From an uncultured Collinsella sp. (GTDB lineage Bacteria; Actinomycetota; Coriobacteriia; Coriobacteriales; Coriobacteriaceae): DNA of 6,487 nucleotides. Positions within the stretch are counted from its first letter, which is position 1; each line of letters starts with the position of its first letter. The notes beneath the pieces are model-generated. The model was given only the letters and a program-made list of their open reading frames with translations. It had not been told where the DNA came from and did no database searches. A program made the position numbers and the translations under genes. Shown one piece after another: positions 1 to 5,455 of this stretch. The stretch spans positions 1 through 6,487 of the forward strand of contig UQWV01000084.1 of assembly GCA_900544845.1 (NCBI GenBank), in the 5' to 3' direction.

Positions 1-713
1 GTGACGGGAGTAGTCGCCGATGCAGCCATCCTGGGCACCGCCGCGTTCGCGGCCGCAAGCGAACAGCAATTAACACCGACCGAGTTTGCGCCGTGTTTTT
101 CGGCGTACAAAACGGCTGCCTCGATGTTGAGGCCATCGCCCAACAGATCGCCGTTATCGTCAACGACAAAACTCACCAGGACAGGCATGCCGTCGGCGGT
201 ATCTCGGGCGCCGGCAAGCATGGGCTGCAAATTACGGATAGACGTCACCGTCTCGATCAGCAGACCGTCGACACCGGCATTGAGCAAGGCATGCGCCTGT
301 TCGCGCGCAATGCCTCGGATTTCACGATACTCGGCAGAGTCCTCGGCAAACCACTCAATACCGATCGGGCCCATCGAGCCCAGCAGCAGCTGAGGGTGCG
401 CCTGGCGGGCATCGTCGACGGCCCCGCGATTGACCTCCGCCACGGACGGCGCAATCTGGTCGTGTTTGAGGGCATAGCTTGATGCCTGAAAGGTGTTGGT
501 AATGAGCACCTGCGCGCCGGCGGCGACATACAAGCGATGGATACGAGAAACGGTCTGCGGCTCTGCCAGATTCCAAAACGCCGGTGGAATGTCGGCGGCA
601 TCGTACTCACTCAACAAAACACTGCCCATGGGGCCCTGCGCCAACAGGGTCTCGCTCGACAAGCGGCGCGTAAGTTCCTCGGCACCAAAGCGGTTGTAAT
701 AACTCGCATCCAT
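1..713 (-). CDS. Homocysteine S-methyltransferase-domain protein (3' end outside window)
   Basis: The first 237 residues are visible; the gene continues past base 1. The family transfers a methyl group to homocysteine to make methionine, using a TIM-barrel with a catalytic zinc held by three cysteines. Visible family signatures are GPMGS near residues 27-31 (usually DGAMGT), TNTFQAS around residue 75, GSMGP near 115, IET with Glu154 (matching the homocysteine-binding Glu of BHMT), and VNCCS, in which Cys216 is the expected first zinc ligand. The GGCC-type second cysteine pair would lie outside the window. The ATG at 711-713 is preceded by GGGA at 5-base spacing, with GAGGAA further up inside the regulator's last codons. 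It starts 10 bases after the regulator's stop, so the two are probably co-transcribed. The methyl donor (S-methylmethionine, or a folate/cobalamin route in a larger fusion) cannot be decided without the C-terminus. Confidence 0.85.
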   Translation of the reverse strand, partial: MDASYYNRFGAEELTRRLSSETLLAQGPMGSVLLSEYDAADIPPAFWNLAEPQTVSRIHRLYVAAGAQVLITNTFQASSYALKHDQIAPSVAEVNRGAVDDARQAHPQLLLGSMGPIGIEWFAEDSAEYREIRGIAREQAHALLNAGVDGLLIETVTSIRNLQPMLAGARDTADGMPVLVSFVVDDNGDLLGDGLNIEAAVLYAEKHGANSVGVNCCSLAAANAAVPRMAASATTPV

Positions 714-723
714 ATATATCCCG

Positions 724-1146
724 CTATTCCTCGACGCTGATTCCCTGCTTTTCGAGATAGGCGAGCCAGCGGCTCATCGTGTCCTCGGATAGCGCATGCT
801 CCATCATGCAGGCCTCGGAATCGGCTCGCTCAAATTCGACACCGAGCTCCTGAACCAAAAACGTACGGATGAGGCGATGACGGTACCAGATAGCCGTGCC
901 AACCTCGCGGCCGCGATCGGTCAGGATTACCTTGCCGTAGTGCGATTGCTCGACAAGCTCGGATGCCTTGAGCGCCGAAACCGCTTTATTGACCGATGCC
1001 TTGGAGACGCCAAGGCGCTGCGCGATGTCGACCGATCGCACGCCGTTGGTTTCCCCCTCTTCGCTTTCAATGCGAACCATGCACTCCAAGTAGTCTTCGT
1101 TCGCCACCGTCAGATGTAGTTCGCGCGAGCTATTTGTCGTATCCAT
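724..1146 (-). CDS. DtxR/MntR-family metal-dependent transcriptional regulator
   Basis: This 140-residue protein has the length of the short MntR type, without the SH3-like C-terminal domain of DtxR/IdeR. A winged helix-turn-helix spans about residues 14-80, with the DNA-reading helix near SKASVNKAVSALK (48-60) and a wing ending LTDRGRE. A dimerisation and metal-binding helical part follows. Likely ligands are Asp18 and Glu21 in EDYLE (as MntR Asp8/Glu11), His90 in YRHRL (as MntR His77), and Cys113, Glu116 and His117 in EACMMEH (the DtxR Cys102/Glu105/His106 pattern). Family members bind DNA when loaded with Mn2+ or Fe2+ and usually repress uptake genes. I chose the ATG at 1146 over the in-frame ATG at 1167 because AAGGGACGGAAG, a good ribosome site, lies between them. 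It is divergent from pepT and probably leads an operon with the downstream methyltransferase gene. The metal is uncertain, so no symbol is given. Confidence 0.9.
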   Translation of the reverse strand: MDTTNSSRELHLTVANEDYLECMVRIESEEGETNGVRSVDIAQRLGVSKASVNKAVSALKASELVEQSHYGKVILTDRGREVGTAIWYRHRLIRTFLVQELGVEFERADSEACMMEHALSEDTMSRWLAYLEKQGISVEE

Positions 1147-1177
1147 GATCTTCCGTCCCTTCTGCATTCAATGGCTG

Positions 1178-1183
1178 ATTCTA
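1178..1183 (-). promoter_or_regulatory. Candidate -10 element of the regulator promoter
   Basis: Read on the minus strand this is TAGAAT, five of six matches to TATAAT. It lies 31 bases upstream of the regulator ATG, giving a leader of about 25 bases. At a 17-base spacer the -35 position (1201-1206) is CATACC, which is poor and falls inside the palindrome at 1201-1218. Assigned by inspection only. Confidence 0.4.
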
Positions 1184-1200
1184 CCCCATCCAAGCGTCGT

Positions 1201-1218
1201 GGTATGCCGTGGCATACC
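1201..1218. promoter_or_regulatory. Perfect 8-2-8 palindrome, candidate operator shared by divergent genes
   Basis: GGTATGCC-GT-GGCATACC is a perfect inverted repeat midway between the divergent regulator and pepT genes. It covers the expected -35 positions of both candidate promoters, where a bound dimer would block or modulate both. DtxR/MntR regulators bind palindromes of about this length and often regulate themselves, so the adjacent regulator is the natural candidate ligand. The sequence is not a clear match to the classical DtxR box or the Bacillus MntR box, although the TGCC/GGCA half-sites resemble the latter. The palindrome is seen directly; its binding protein is inferred. Confidence 0.55.
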
Positions 1219-1219
1219 G

Positions 1220-1228
1220 TGCTAGAGT
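1220..1228 (+). promoter_or_regulatory. Candidate extended -10 element of the pepT promoter
   Basis: TGCTAGAGT fits an extended -10 (TGn followed by TAGAGT, four of six matches to TATAAT). The start would be near 1235, with a leader of about 32 bases before the pepT ATG at 1267. The -35 region is weak and lies in the palindrome at 1201-1218. Confidence 0.35.
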
Positions 1229-1266
1229 TCTTGTTGCACACGACGACCAAGATTGGAGCGGTCTTT

Positions 1267-2514
1267 ATGGAAAACACCACCACGAGCCCCGATGTCCTCG
1301 AGCGCTTTTTGCGCTACGTCCAGATCAACACGCAGTCCGAGGATGCAAACTGTGACCAGGTACCCTCGAGCGCCGTTCAGTTTGATCTTGCCAACGTACT
1401 GGCTGAAGAACTGCGCGAGCTTGGTGCGGAAGATGCCCACGTGACCGAGCACGCCTATGTCTGCGCGCATATCCCCGCAAGTGTGGGCGCTGAGGACAAG
1501 CCCGCCCTGGGCCTGATCGCCCATCTCGACACCACCGAAGTTGCACCGGGCGCCGGCGTGAAGCCGCACATCGTACACTACGAAGGCGGCGACCTGGTCT
1601 GCGGCACGGTTGACGGTAAGCCCGTTGCCATGAGCACCGCCAAGCTTCCCGCCCTGAATGACCTCGCGGGTGAGGACTTGGTCTGCAGCGATGGCACCAC
1701 GCTGCTGGGCGCAGACGACAAGGCGGGCGTCGCCGAGATCATGTCGCTTGTCGCGCGTATCGCTCAGGACCCTTCTCTGCCCCATCCCGCACTCGGCATT
1801 TGCTTCTGCCCTGACGAGGAGATCGGCCACGGAGCTGAGCTGTTGGATATCGATACCTTTGGCTGCAAGTACGCCTACACGGTCGACGGCGGCCCCATCG
1901 GCGAGCTGGAGTGGGAGTGCTTCAATGCCGCCGAGGTGACCGTCCGCTTTGAGGGCCAGTCCATCCACCCGGGCGACGCCAAAGGCCGCATGGTCAACGC
2001 AGGCAATCTGTTCTGCGACTTCAACGCATTGCTCCCCTACGTGCAGCGCCCTGAGTATACGGAAGGCTACGAGGGCTTTTATCACCTTGAGGGTGTATCT
2101 GCAACCGTCGATCACGCCACAGCGCGCTATATCGTCCGCGACCATGACGCCGCCAAGTTCCAGCAGAAACTCGACCTTATTGATGCCGCCGCCTCGATGC
2201 TCAACCAGCGTCTGGGTGAGGAGCGCGTGACGGTCGAGATTAAGCAGCAGTATCGAAATATGGCCGAAATCGTTCGTGACTATCCCGAGCTTATTGATGT
2301 TGCCAAGGAAGCCTACCTTGCCTGCGGCGTTGAGCCCCAAGTGCTGCCGATTCGCGGCGGCACCGACGGCGCCCAGCTGTCGTTCCGCGGTCTGCCCTGC
2401 CCCAACCTTTCCACCGGCGGCTATTGCTACCACGGCGTCAACGAGTTTGTCCCGGTCAGTTCGCTCGTCAAGATGACCGACGTGCTCCAGGAGCTCGTCG
2501 CCCGCTTTGCATAG
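1267..2514 (+). CDS. pepT: Peptidase T (tripeptide aminopeptidase, M20B metallopeptidase)
   Basis: This cytoplasmic dizinc aminopeptidase removes the N-terminal residue from tripeptides and helps recycle imported or degraded peptides. The 415 residues match the usual PepT length (408-415). All expected active-site residues are present: His86 and Asp88 in AHLDTTE, bridging Asp150 in GADDKAG, catalytic Glu184 and ligand Glu185 in CPDEEIG, Asp207 in TVDGG, and His389 in YCYHGVNEF. The lid/dimerisation domain sits between, with IHPGDAKGRMVNA near 235. The N-terminal LERFLRYVQINTQS and the VPSS motif are also typical of PepT. I chose the ATG at 1267 because GGAG lies 8 bases upstream (1255-1258); an in-frame ATG at 1171 has no ribosome site and would run through the promoter and palindrome. 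It is apparently monocistronic, ending in a terminator 25 bases downstream. Confidence 0.96.
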   Translation: MENTTTSPDVLERFLRYVQINTQSEDANCDQVPSSAVQFDLANVLAEELRELGAEDAHVTEHAYVCAHIPASVGAEDKPALGLIAHLDTTEVAPGAGVKPHIVHYEGGDLVCGTVDGKPVAMSTAKLPALNDLAGEDLVCSDGTTLLGADDKAGVAEIMSLVARIAQDPSLPHPALGICFCPDEEIGHGAELLDIDTFGCKYAYTVDGGPIGELEWECFNAAEVTVRFEGQSIHPGDAKGRMVNAGNLFCDFNALLPYVQRPEYTEGYEGFYHLEGVSATVDHATARYIVRDHDAAKFQQKLDLIDAAASMLNQRLGEERVTVEIKQQYRNMAEIVRDYPELIDVAKEAYLACGVEPQVLPIRGGTDGAQLSFRGLPCPNLSTGGYCYHGVNEFVPVSSLVKMTDVLQELVARFA

Positions 2515-2538
2515 GGAACTCGAACAATCTAGGTAAGC

Positions 2539-2580
2539 AAAACCGCCCCGTCCTCAAAAACCGAGAACGGGGCGGTTTTT
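2539..2580 (+). terminator. Intrinsic terminator of pepT
   Basis: A 13-bp perfect stem (AAAACCGCCCCGT at 2539-2551 with ACGGGGCGGTTTT at 2567-2579) ends in a run of five T. CTC/GAG inside the loop can extend the stem. It lies 25 bases after the pepT stop codon. The A-run on the other side means it could also stop leftward transcription. Confidence 0.92.
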
Positions 2581-2600
2581 GGTGCAAGGGGAAATAGAAG

Positions 2601-2644
2601 TTGGGGACGTTCTTAAACGACTAGTCAAACAAGAACGTCACCAA
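2601..2644. repeat. Long imperfect inverted repeat, REP-like
   Basis: TTGG-G-GACGTTCTT (2601-2614) pairs with AAGAACGTC-A-CCAA (2631-2644): 13 pairs with a single G/A mismatch. The 16-base centre contains the perfect palindrome GACTAGTC (2619-2626). No T-run follows on either strand, so it is not an ordinary terminator. Its size and intergenic location resemble repetitive extragenic palindromes, but repetition elsewhere in the genome cannot be seen from this window. Confidence 0.6.
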
Positions 2645-2655
2645 TGACCACCCAT

Positions 2656-2685
2656 GTGCCAAGTGTTACGCCGATGTTTTGGCAC
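2656..2685. repeat. Inverted repeat GTGCCAA/TTGGCAC
   Basis: Seven perfect pairs (2656-2662 with 2679-2685) flank a 16-base loop. It sits 11 bases beyond the REP-like repeat and 9 bases before the larger nested structure, and could be part of either element. Weak on its own. Confidence 0.35.
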
Positions 2686-2694
2686 CGACAGCGA

Positions 2695-2793
2695 AAACCC
2701 GCCAGAGCGAGCAAGGTGCCTTGAAACAAGGCGGCATTGATCTTTTGATCATGCCGCCGAAGTTGAAAGGCAGATTGCCGCTCTGGCGGGTTT
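2695..2793. repeat. Nested inverted repeat: 15-bp outer stem enclosing a second hairpin
   Basis: AAACCCGCCAGAGCG (2695-2709) pairs perfectly with CGCTCTGGCGGGTTT (2779-2793). Inside, GGCGGCAT-T-GATC (2730-2742) pairs with GATC-ATGCCGCC (2747-2758) over a TTTT loop, 12 pairs with one bulged T. Smaller alternative hairpins lie on both sides, including GCCTTG-AAA-CAAGGC (2718-2732), which competes with the inner stem for the same bases. On the minus strand the outer stem is followed by TTTT, so it may act as a weak terminator for the murA-LCP operon. It could also be a structured RNA or a terminator with an insert in its loop. Confidence 0.55.
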
Positions 2794-2805
2794 GCAGCGT
2801 CAACT

Positions 2806-2835
2806 GGTTACGCGGGCTGGTAAGCCCGCGTAACC
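2806..2835 (-). terminator. 13-bp perfect hairpin abutting the LCP-gene stop codon
   Basis: GGTTACGCGGGCT (2806-2818) pairs perfectly with AGCCCGCGTAACC (2823-2835) around a 4-base loop. It begins directly after the stop codon of the minus-strand LCP gene. No T-run follows in either direction, so intrinsic termination is doubtful. It may protect the mRNA 3' end or act together with the structure at 2695-2793. Confidence 0.5.
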
Positions 2836-4071
2836 CTAATAATTGGCTTCGTAGCCGTTGCCGTCGCCGGTCGGCTCTTCGTAGTAGTCCGAATCGCTCG
2901 AATCGCTTGAGTCATCGGAATCGTCAGAGCTGACCGATGAAGTTGCGGTACCGTTTGCGTAGTCGTCAGACGTGTTGTTGTTCAGGTCGCCGATCGTAGA
3001 GCTGGAACCGTCGGAAAGACCCATAGTGTTGGGACCCTTGGGATCCTTGCCGGCATCGACGCGCTCCATCATTTCCTTGAGCTCGTCCTCGTAGACAAAG
3101 ACGTAGCTCACACCGTCGATCATGGTGCTGTCGTCGGCGTACGAGGGCAGGTTGGCCGAGTAGATACCGTCGACATCCATACCGCGCATGGCGTTGACCG
3201 TAGCCACGATATCCTGAACGCTCATATCGGTTACGAGCATATCGGACAGCGAATTAACCAGGCCAAAAATCTTCGTGGCATCGAAGTTATTGAGAATCTG
3301 GTTGGCAAGGGCGCCAAGCACCTGACGCTGGTGGCGCATGCGCGTGTAATCGCCGTCGGCATAGGTGTAGCGGCAGCGGGCATAGGTAAGGGCGGTGGCA
3401 CCGTCCATATGCTGCTGGCCAGCGGTAATCTTAATATCCAGGTGCTCGGGGTCGTCAACATCATCGGTTGCGTTAATGTCGATACCGCCAACCGAATCAA
3501 TCAGCGCCTGCATGCCGTCGAAGCTGACCTCGGCATAGTGGGAAATCTGAACACCGCACAGCTCGTTGACCGCCTCGACCATGGCCTCGGCGCCGCCAAC
3601 GGTATGGCAGGCGTTGATCTTCATGGTCTCGCCCTTGTACTCGACCTTGGTGTCGCGCGGAACGGAAATGAGCGTCGCCTGCTTTTGCGTGGGGTCGATG
3701 CGTGCCAGGATAATCGAGTCGGCACGATACGTATCCTCGCCCGGACGGCCGTCGGTGCCAAGAAGCAGCACGTAGAACGGATCCTTTGCCTCATCGGTGT
3801 CAACCAGAACCCGACGCAGATTGTCGGTAATGACATTGGAATCGCCGAGCTTGCCCATAATGGTGGCAAACCACAGGCCGGCAGCGGTAGTGGCACTCAG
3901 CAGCACGCCAAGCACGACAATGAGCGCGACGTGACGAATCGTGTGGCTACGACGACGTTGACGAGCGCGCTCGGAATAGCGAGCCACGTTATCGCGACTG
4001 TAGATCTTGGCCTGCGCACCAGTTGAGGGTCTTCGGGCGGTGGTATCCGCGAGGGGCTTTTTATTAAACAT
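2836..4071 (-). CDS. LCP (LytR-CpsA-Psr) family cell-wall glycopolymer ligase
   Basis: LCP proteins transfer undecaprenyl-linked glycopolymers (teichoic acids, capsule, other wall sugars) onto peptidoglycan outside the membrane. The 411-residue protein has a basic cytoplasmic N-terminus (1-47, with RQRRR), one membrane segment (about 48-70), and an extracellular LCP domain (about 97-255). Typical motifs are LLLGTDGR with Asp107, RADSIILARID with Asp118, SVPRDT with Arg139, and DGDYTRMRHQRQ with Arg246. The last 71 residues are a low-complexity acidic Ser/Asp tail, and there is no LytR_C domain. I chose the ATG at 4071: AGG lies 6 bases upstream, whereas an in-frame TTG at 4077 directly abuts that site. 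It starts 12 bases after murA stops, so the two probably form one operon. The attached polymer is unknown, and LytR-like names such as 'transcriptional attenuator' would be misleading. Confidence 0.93.
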   Translation of the reverse strand: MFNKKPLADTTARRPSTGAQAKIYSRDNVARYSERARQRRRSHTIRHVALIVVLGVLLSATTAAGLWFATIMGKLGDSNVITDNLRRVLVDTDEAKDPFYVLLLGTDGRPGEDTYRADSIILARIDPTQKQATLISVPRDTKVEYKGETMKINACHTVGGAEAMVEAVNELCGVQISHYAEVSFDGMQALIDSVGGIDINATDDVDDPEHLDIKITAGQQHMDGATALTYARCRYTYADGDYTRMRHQRQVLGALANQILNNFDATKIFGLVNSLSDMLVTDMSVQDIVATVNAMRGMDVDGIYSANLPSYADDSTMIDGVSYVFVYEDELKEMMERVDAGKDPKGPNTMGLSDGSSSTIGDLNNNTSDDYANGTATSSVSSDDSDDSSDSSDSDYYEEPTGDGNGYEANY

Positions 4072-4083
4072 AGGCAACCTGTA

Positions 4084-5367
4084 TTAGTAGATGACGGGAT
4101 CGGGGACGGAAGCATGCTCGACATGCGCGCCGAGCGCCTGCAGCTTTTCGACAAACTGCTCGTAGCCGCGCTTGATGTGATGGATGGCCGAAACCTCGGT
4201 CGTCCCGTCGGCGATCAAGCCCGCTACGACGAGGGCCGCTCCGCCACGCAGATCGGGCGAGGTAACCTGTGCACCCGAGAAGCCCTTAACGCCATGAATC
4301 ATGGCATGATGGCTCTCGATACGAATGTCGGCACCCATGCGCACCAGCTCAGAGGCAAACATAAAGCGATTCTCGAAGATGTTCTCGGTAATAACGGAAC
4401 TGCCGTCGGCAAGGGCGGAGAGCACCATAATCTGCGCCTGCATGTCCGTCGGGAAGCCGGGGAACGGAAGCGTCTGGATGTCGACCGGCTTGATACGCTC
4501 GGCACGGTTTACATGGACGCCATCCTCGACGCGCTCGCAGTCGATACCCATGAGCTCCATCTTCTTGAGCACCATGCCCAAGTGAATGGGGCAAAAGCCC
4601 GTGACATCGACACCGCGATCGTCGGCCATCAACGCACCGGCAACGATAAAGGTACCGGCCTCGATGCGGTCGCCCACTACGCGATGGGTAACAGGATGCA
4701 GCTCTTCCACGCCCTCGATGGTCACGACAGGCGTACCGGCGCCGACAATCTTGGCACCCATTTCGTTGAGCATGTTAGCGAGATCGACGATCTCGGGCTC
4801 GCGAGCCGCGTTGTCGATAACCGTGGTGCCCTGCGCGCGCACGGCAGCCATGATGAGGTTCTCGGTCGCACCGACACTGGCAAACTCGAGCGTGACGGTG
4901 GTACCGCGCAGGCCCTGAGGCGCGTTGGCGTTGATGTAACCGTGGGCGGTGTCGAACTCAACACCCAGGGCCTCGAGACCCAGAATATGCATGTCGATCT
5001 TACGAGCACCCAGGTTGCAGCCACCCGGCATGGCAATCTTGGCGCGATGGAAGCGGCCCAACAGAGGCCCCATGACAGCGGTGGAAGCACGCATCTTAGC
5101 GACGAGCTCATAGGGAGCCTCCCAGGAATCGACCTGAGAGGTATCAATCTCGAGCGTGTGCTCGTCGAGAACATCGATTGTTGCGCCCATGCCCTTGAGC
5201 ACCTTGCCCATCACGTGGACATCGGAAATATCTGGCACGTTCTGCAGCGTCGTCTTGCCCGGCGCCAGAAGCGTTGCCGCCATGAGTTTGAGCGCGGAGT
5301 TCTTGGCACCCGAGACGGGCACGGAGCCTCCGATGGCGTGGCCACCCTCAACGCGGATAATATCCAA
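4084..5367 (-). CDS. murA: UDP-N-acetylglucosamine 1-carboxyvinyltransferase (MurA)
   Basis: MurA transfers enolpyruvate from PEP to UDP-GlcNAc, the first committed step of peptidoglycan synthesis, in the cytoplasm. The 427 residues cover the full two-domain EPSP-synthase-like fold. Conserved residues are Lys22-Asn23 in GAKNSAL, active-site Cys117 in MPGGCNLGAR, Asp308 in FPTDMQAQ, Arg374 in DLRGGAAL, and Arg400 in KRGYEQF. Because Cys117 is intact rather than Asp, the enzyme is expected to be fosfomycin-sensitive. The start is TTG at 5365-5367, with AAAGG 7 bases upstream; the N-terminus MDIIRVEGG aligns well with the family. An LCP gene follows 12 bases after its stop. Upstream, the terminator of the ATP synthase operon ends only 13 bases before the start, so how murA is transcribed is unclear. 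Many Gram-positives carry two MurA copies; whether this one is sole is not visible. Confidence 0.96.
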   Translation of the reverse strand: MDIIRVEGGHAIGGSVPVSGAKNSALKLMAATLLAPGKTTLQNVPDISDVHVMGKVLKGMGATIDVLDEHTLEIDTSQVDSWEAPYELVAKMRASTAVMGPLLGRFHRAKIAMPGGCNLGARKIDMHILGLEALGVEFDTAHGYINANAPQGLRGTTVTLEFASVGATENLIMAAVRAQGTTVIDNAAREPEIVDLANMLNEMGAKIVGAGTPVVTIEGVEELHPVTHRVVGDRIEAGTFIVAGALMADDRGVDVTGFCPIHLGMVLKKMELMGIDCERVEDGVHVNRAERIKPVDIQTLPFPGFPTDMQAQIMVLSALADGSSVITENIFENRFMFASELVRMGADIRIESHHAMIHGVKGFSGAQVTSPDLRGGAALVVAGLIADGTTEVSAIHHIKRGYEQFVEKLQALGAHVEHASVPDPVIY

Positions 5368-5380
5368 GGTCTACCCTTTC

Positions 5381-5419
5381 AAAAAGCATGCCCGGGGTGG
5401 CTAGGCCATCCCGGGCATG
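5381..5419 (-). terminator. Intrinsic terminator of the ATP synthase operon
   Basis: On the minus strand, the CATGCCCGGG arms (5387-5396 with 5410-5419) form a 10-bp perfect stem, extended by one wobble pair and TGG/CCA plus a C/G pair around a 3-base loop. After one C, a run of five T follows (5385-5381). It is 36 bases beyond the atpC stop and directly precedes the murA ribosome site. Confidence 0.88.
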
Positions 5420-5455
5420 ATGTGTTCGCAAATGGTCGAACGCTAAATCGTTTGA

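Larger units (their letters stand above)
2515..2835. other. 321-base intergenic region between convergent genes, rich in inverted repeats
   Basis: Between the pepT stop and the LCP-gene stop I see no credible protein gene. Besides the pepT terminator the region carries four further inverted-repeat structures, listed separately (2601-2644, 2656-2685, 2695-2793, 2806-2835). A short plus-strand open frame from 2679 runs through the hairpins into the antisense of the LCP gene and looks accidental. No tRNA or known riboswitch was recognised. Confidence 0.8.

Noticed and set aside
1147..1167. Longer regulator start at the in-frame ATG at 1167
   Set aside because: The seven extra codons contain the ribosome site of the ATG at 1146, and the candidate -10 would leave almost no leader.
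1171..1266. Longer pepT start at the in-frame ATG at 1171
   Set aside because: The extra 32 residues have no PepT counterpart, no ribosome site precedes them, and they would cover the promoter and palindrome.
1222..2433. 403-residue open frame on the minus strand opposite pepT
   Set aside because: It is an antisense shadow caused by GC-rich codon structure; pepT has a ribosome site and a full active site.
2601..2644. REP-like repeat as an intrinsic terminator
   Set aside because: There is no T-run on either strand, and the stem is AT-rich toward its loop.
2601..2793. Hairpin series as a CRISPR array or tRNA
   Set aside because: The units differ in sequence, there are no regular direct repeats and spacers, and no tRNA arms or T-loop were seen.
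2679..2933. 84-residue plus-strand open frame in the intergenic region
   Set aside because: It runs through the 15-bp and 13-bp stems and into the antisense of the LCP gene, has no ribosome site, and shows no recognisable protein features.
4072..4077. TTG start two codons upstream for the LCP gene
   Set aside because: It directly abuts the only AGG ribosome site; the ATG at 4071 has correct spacing.
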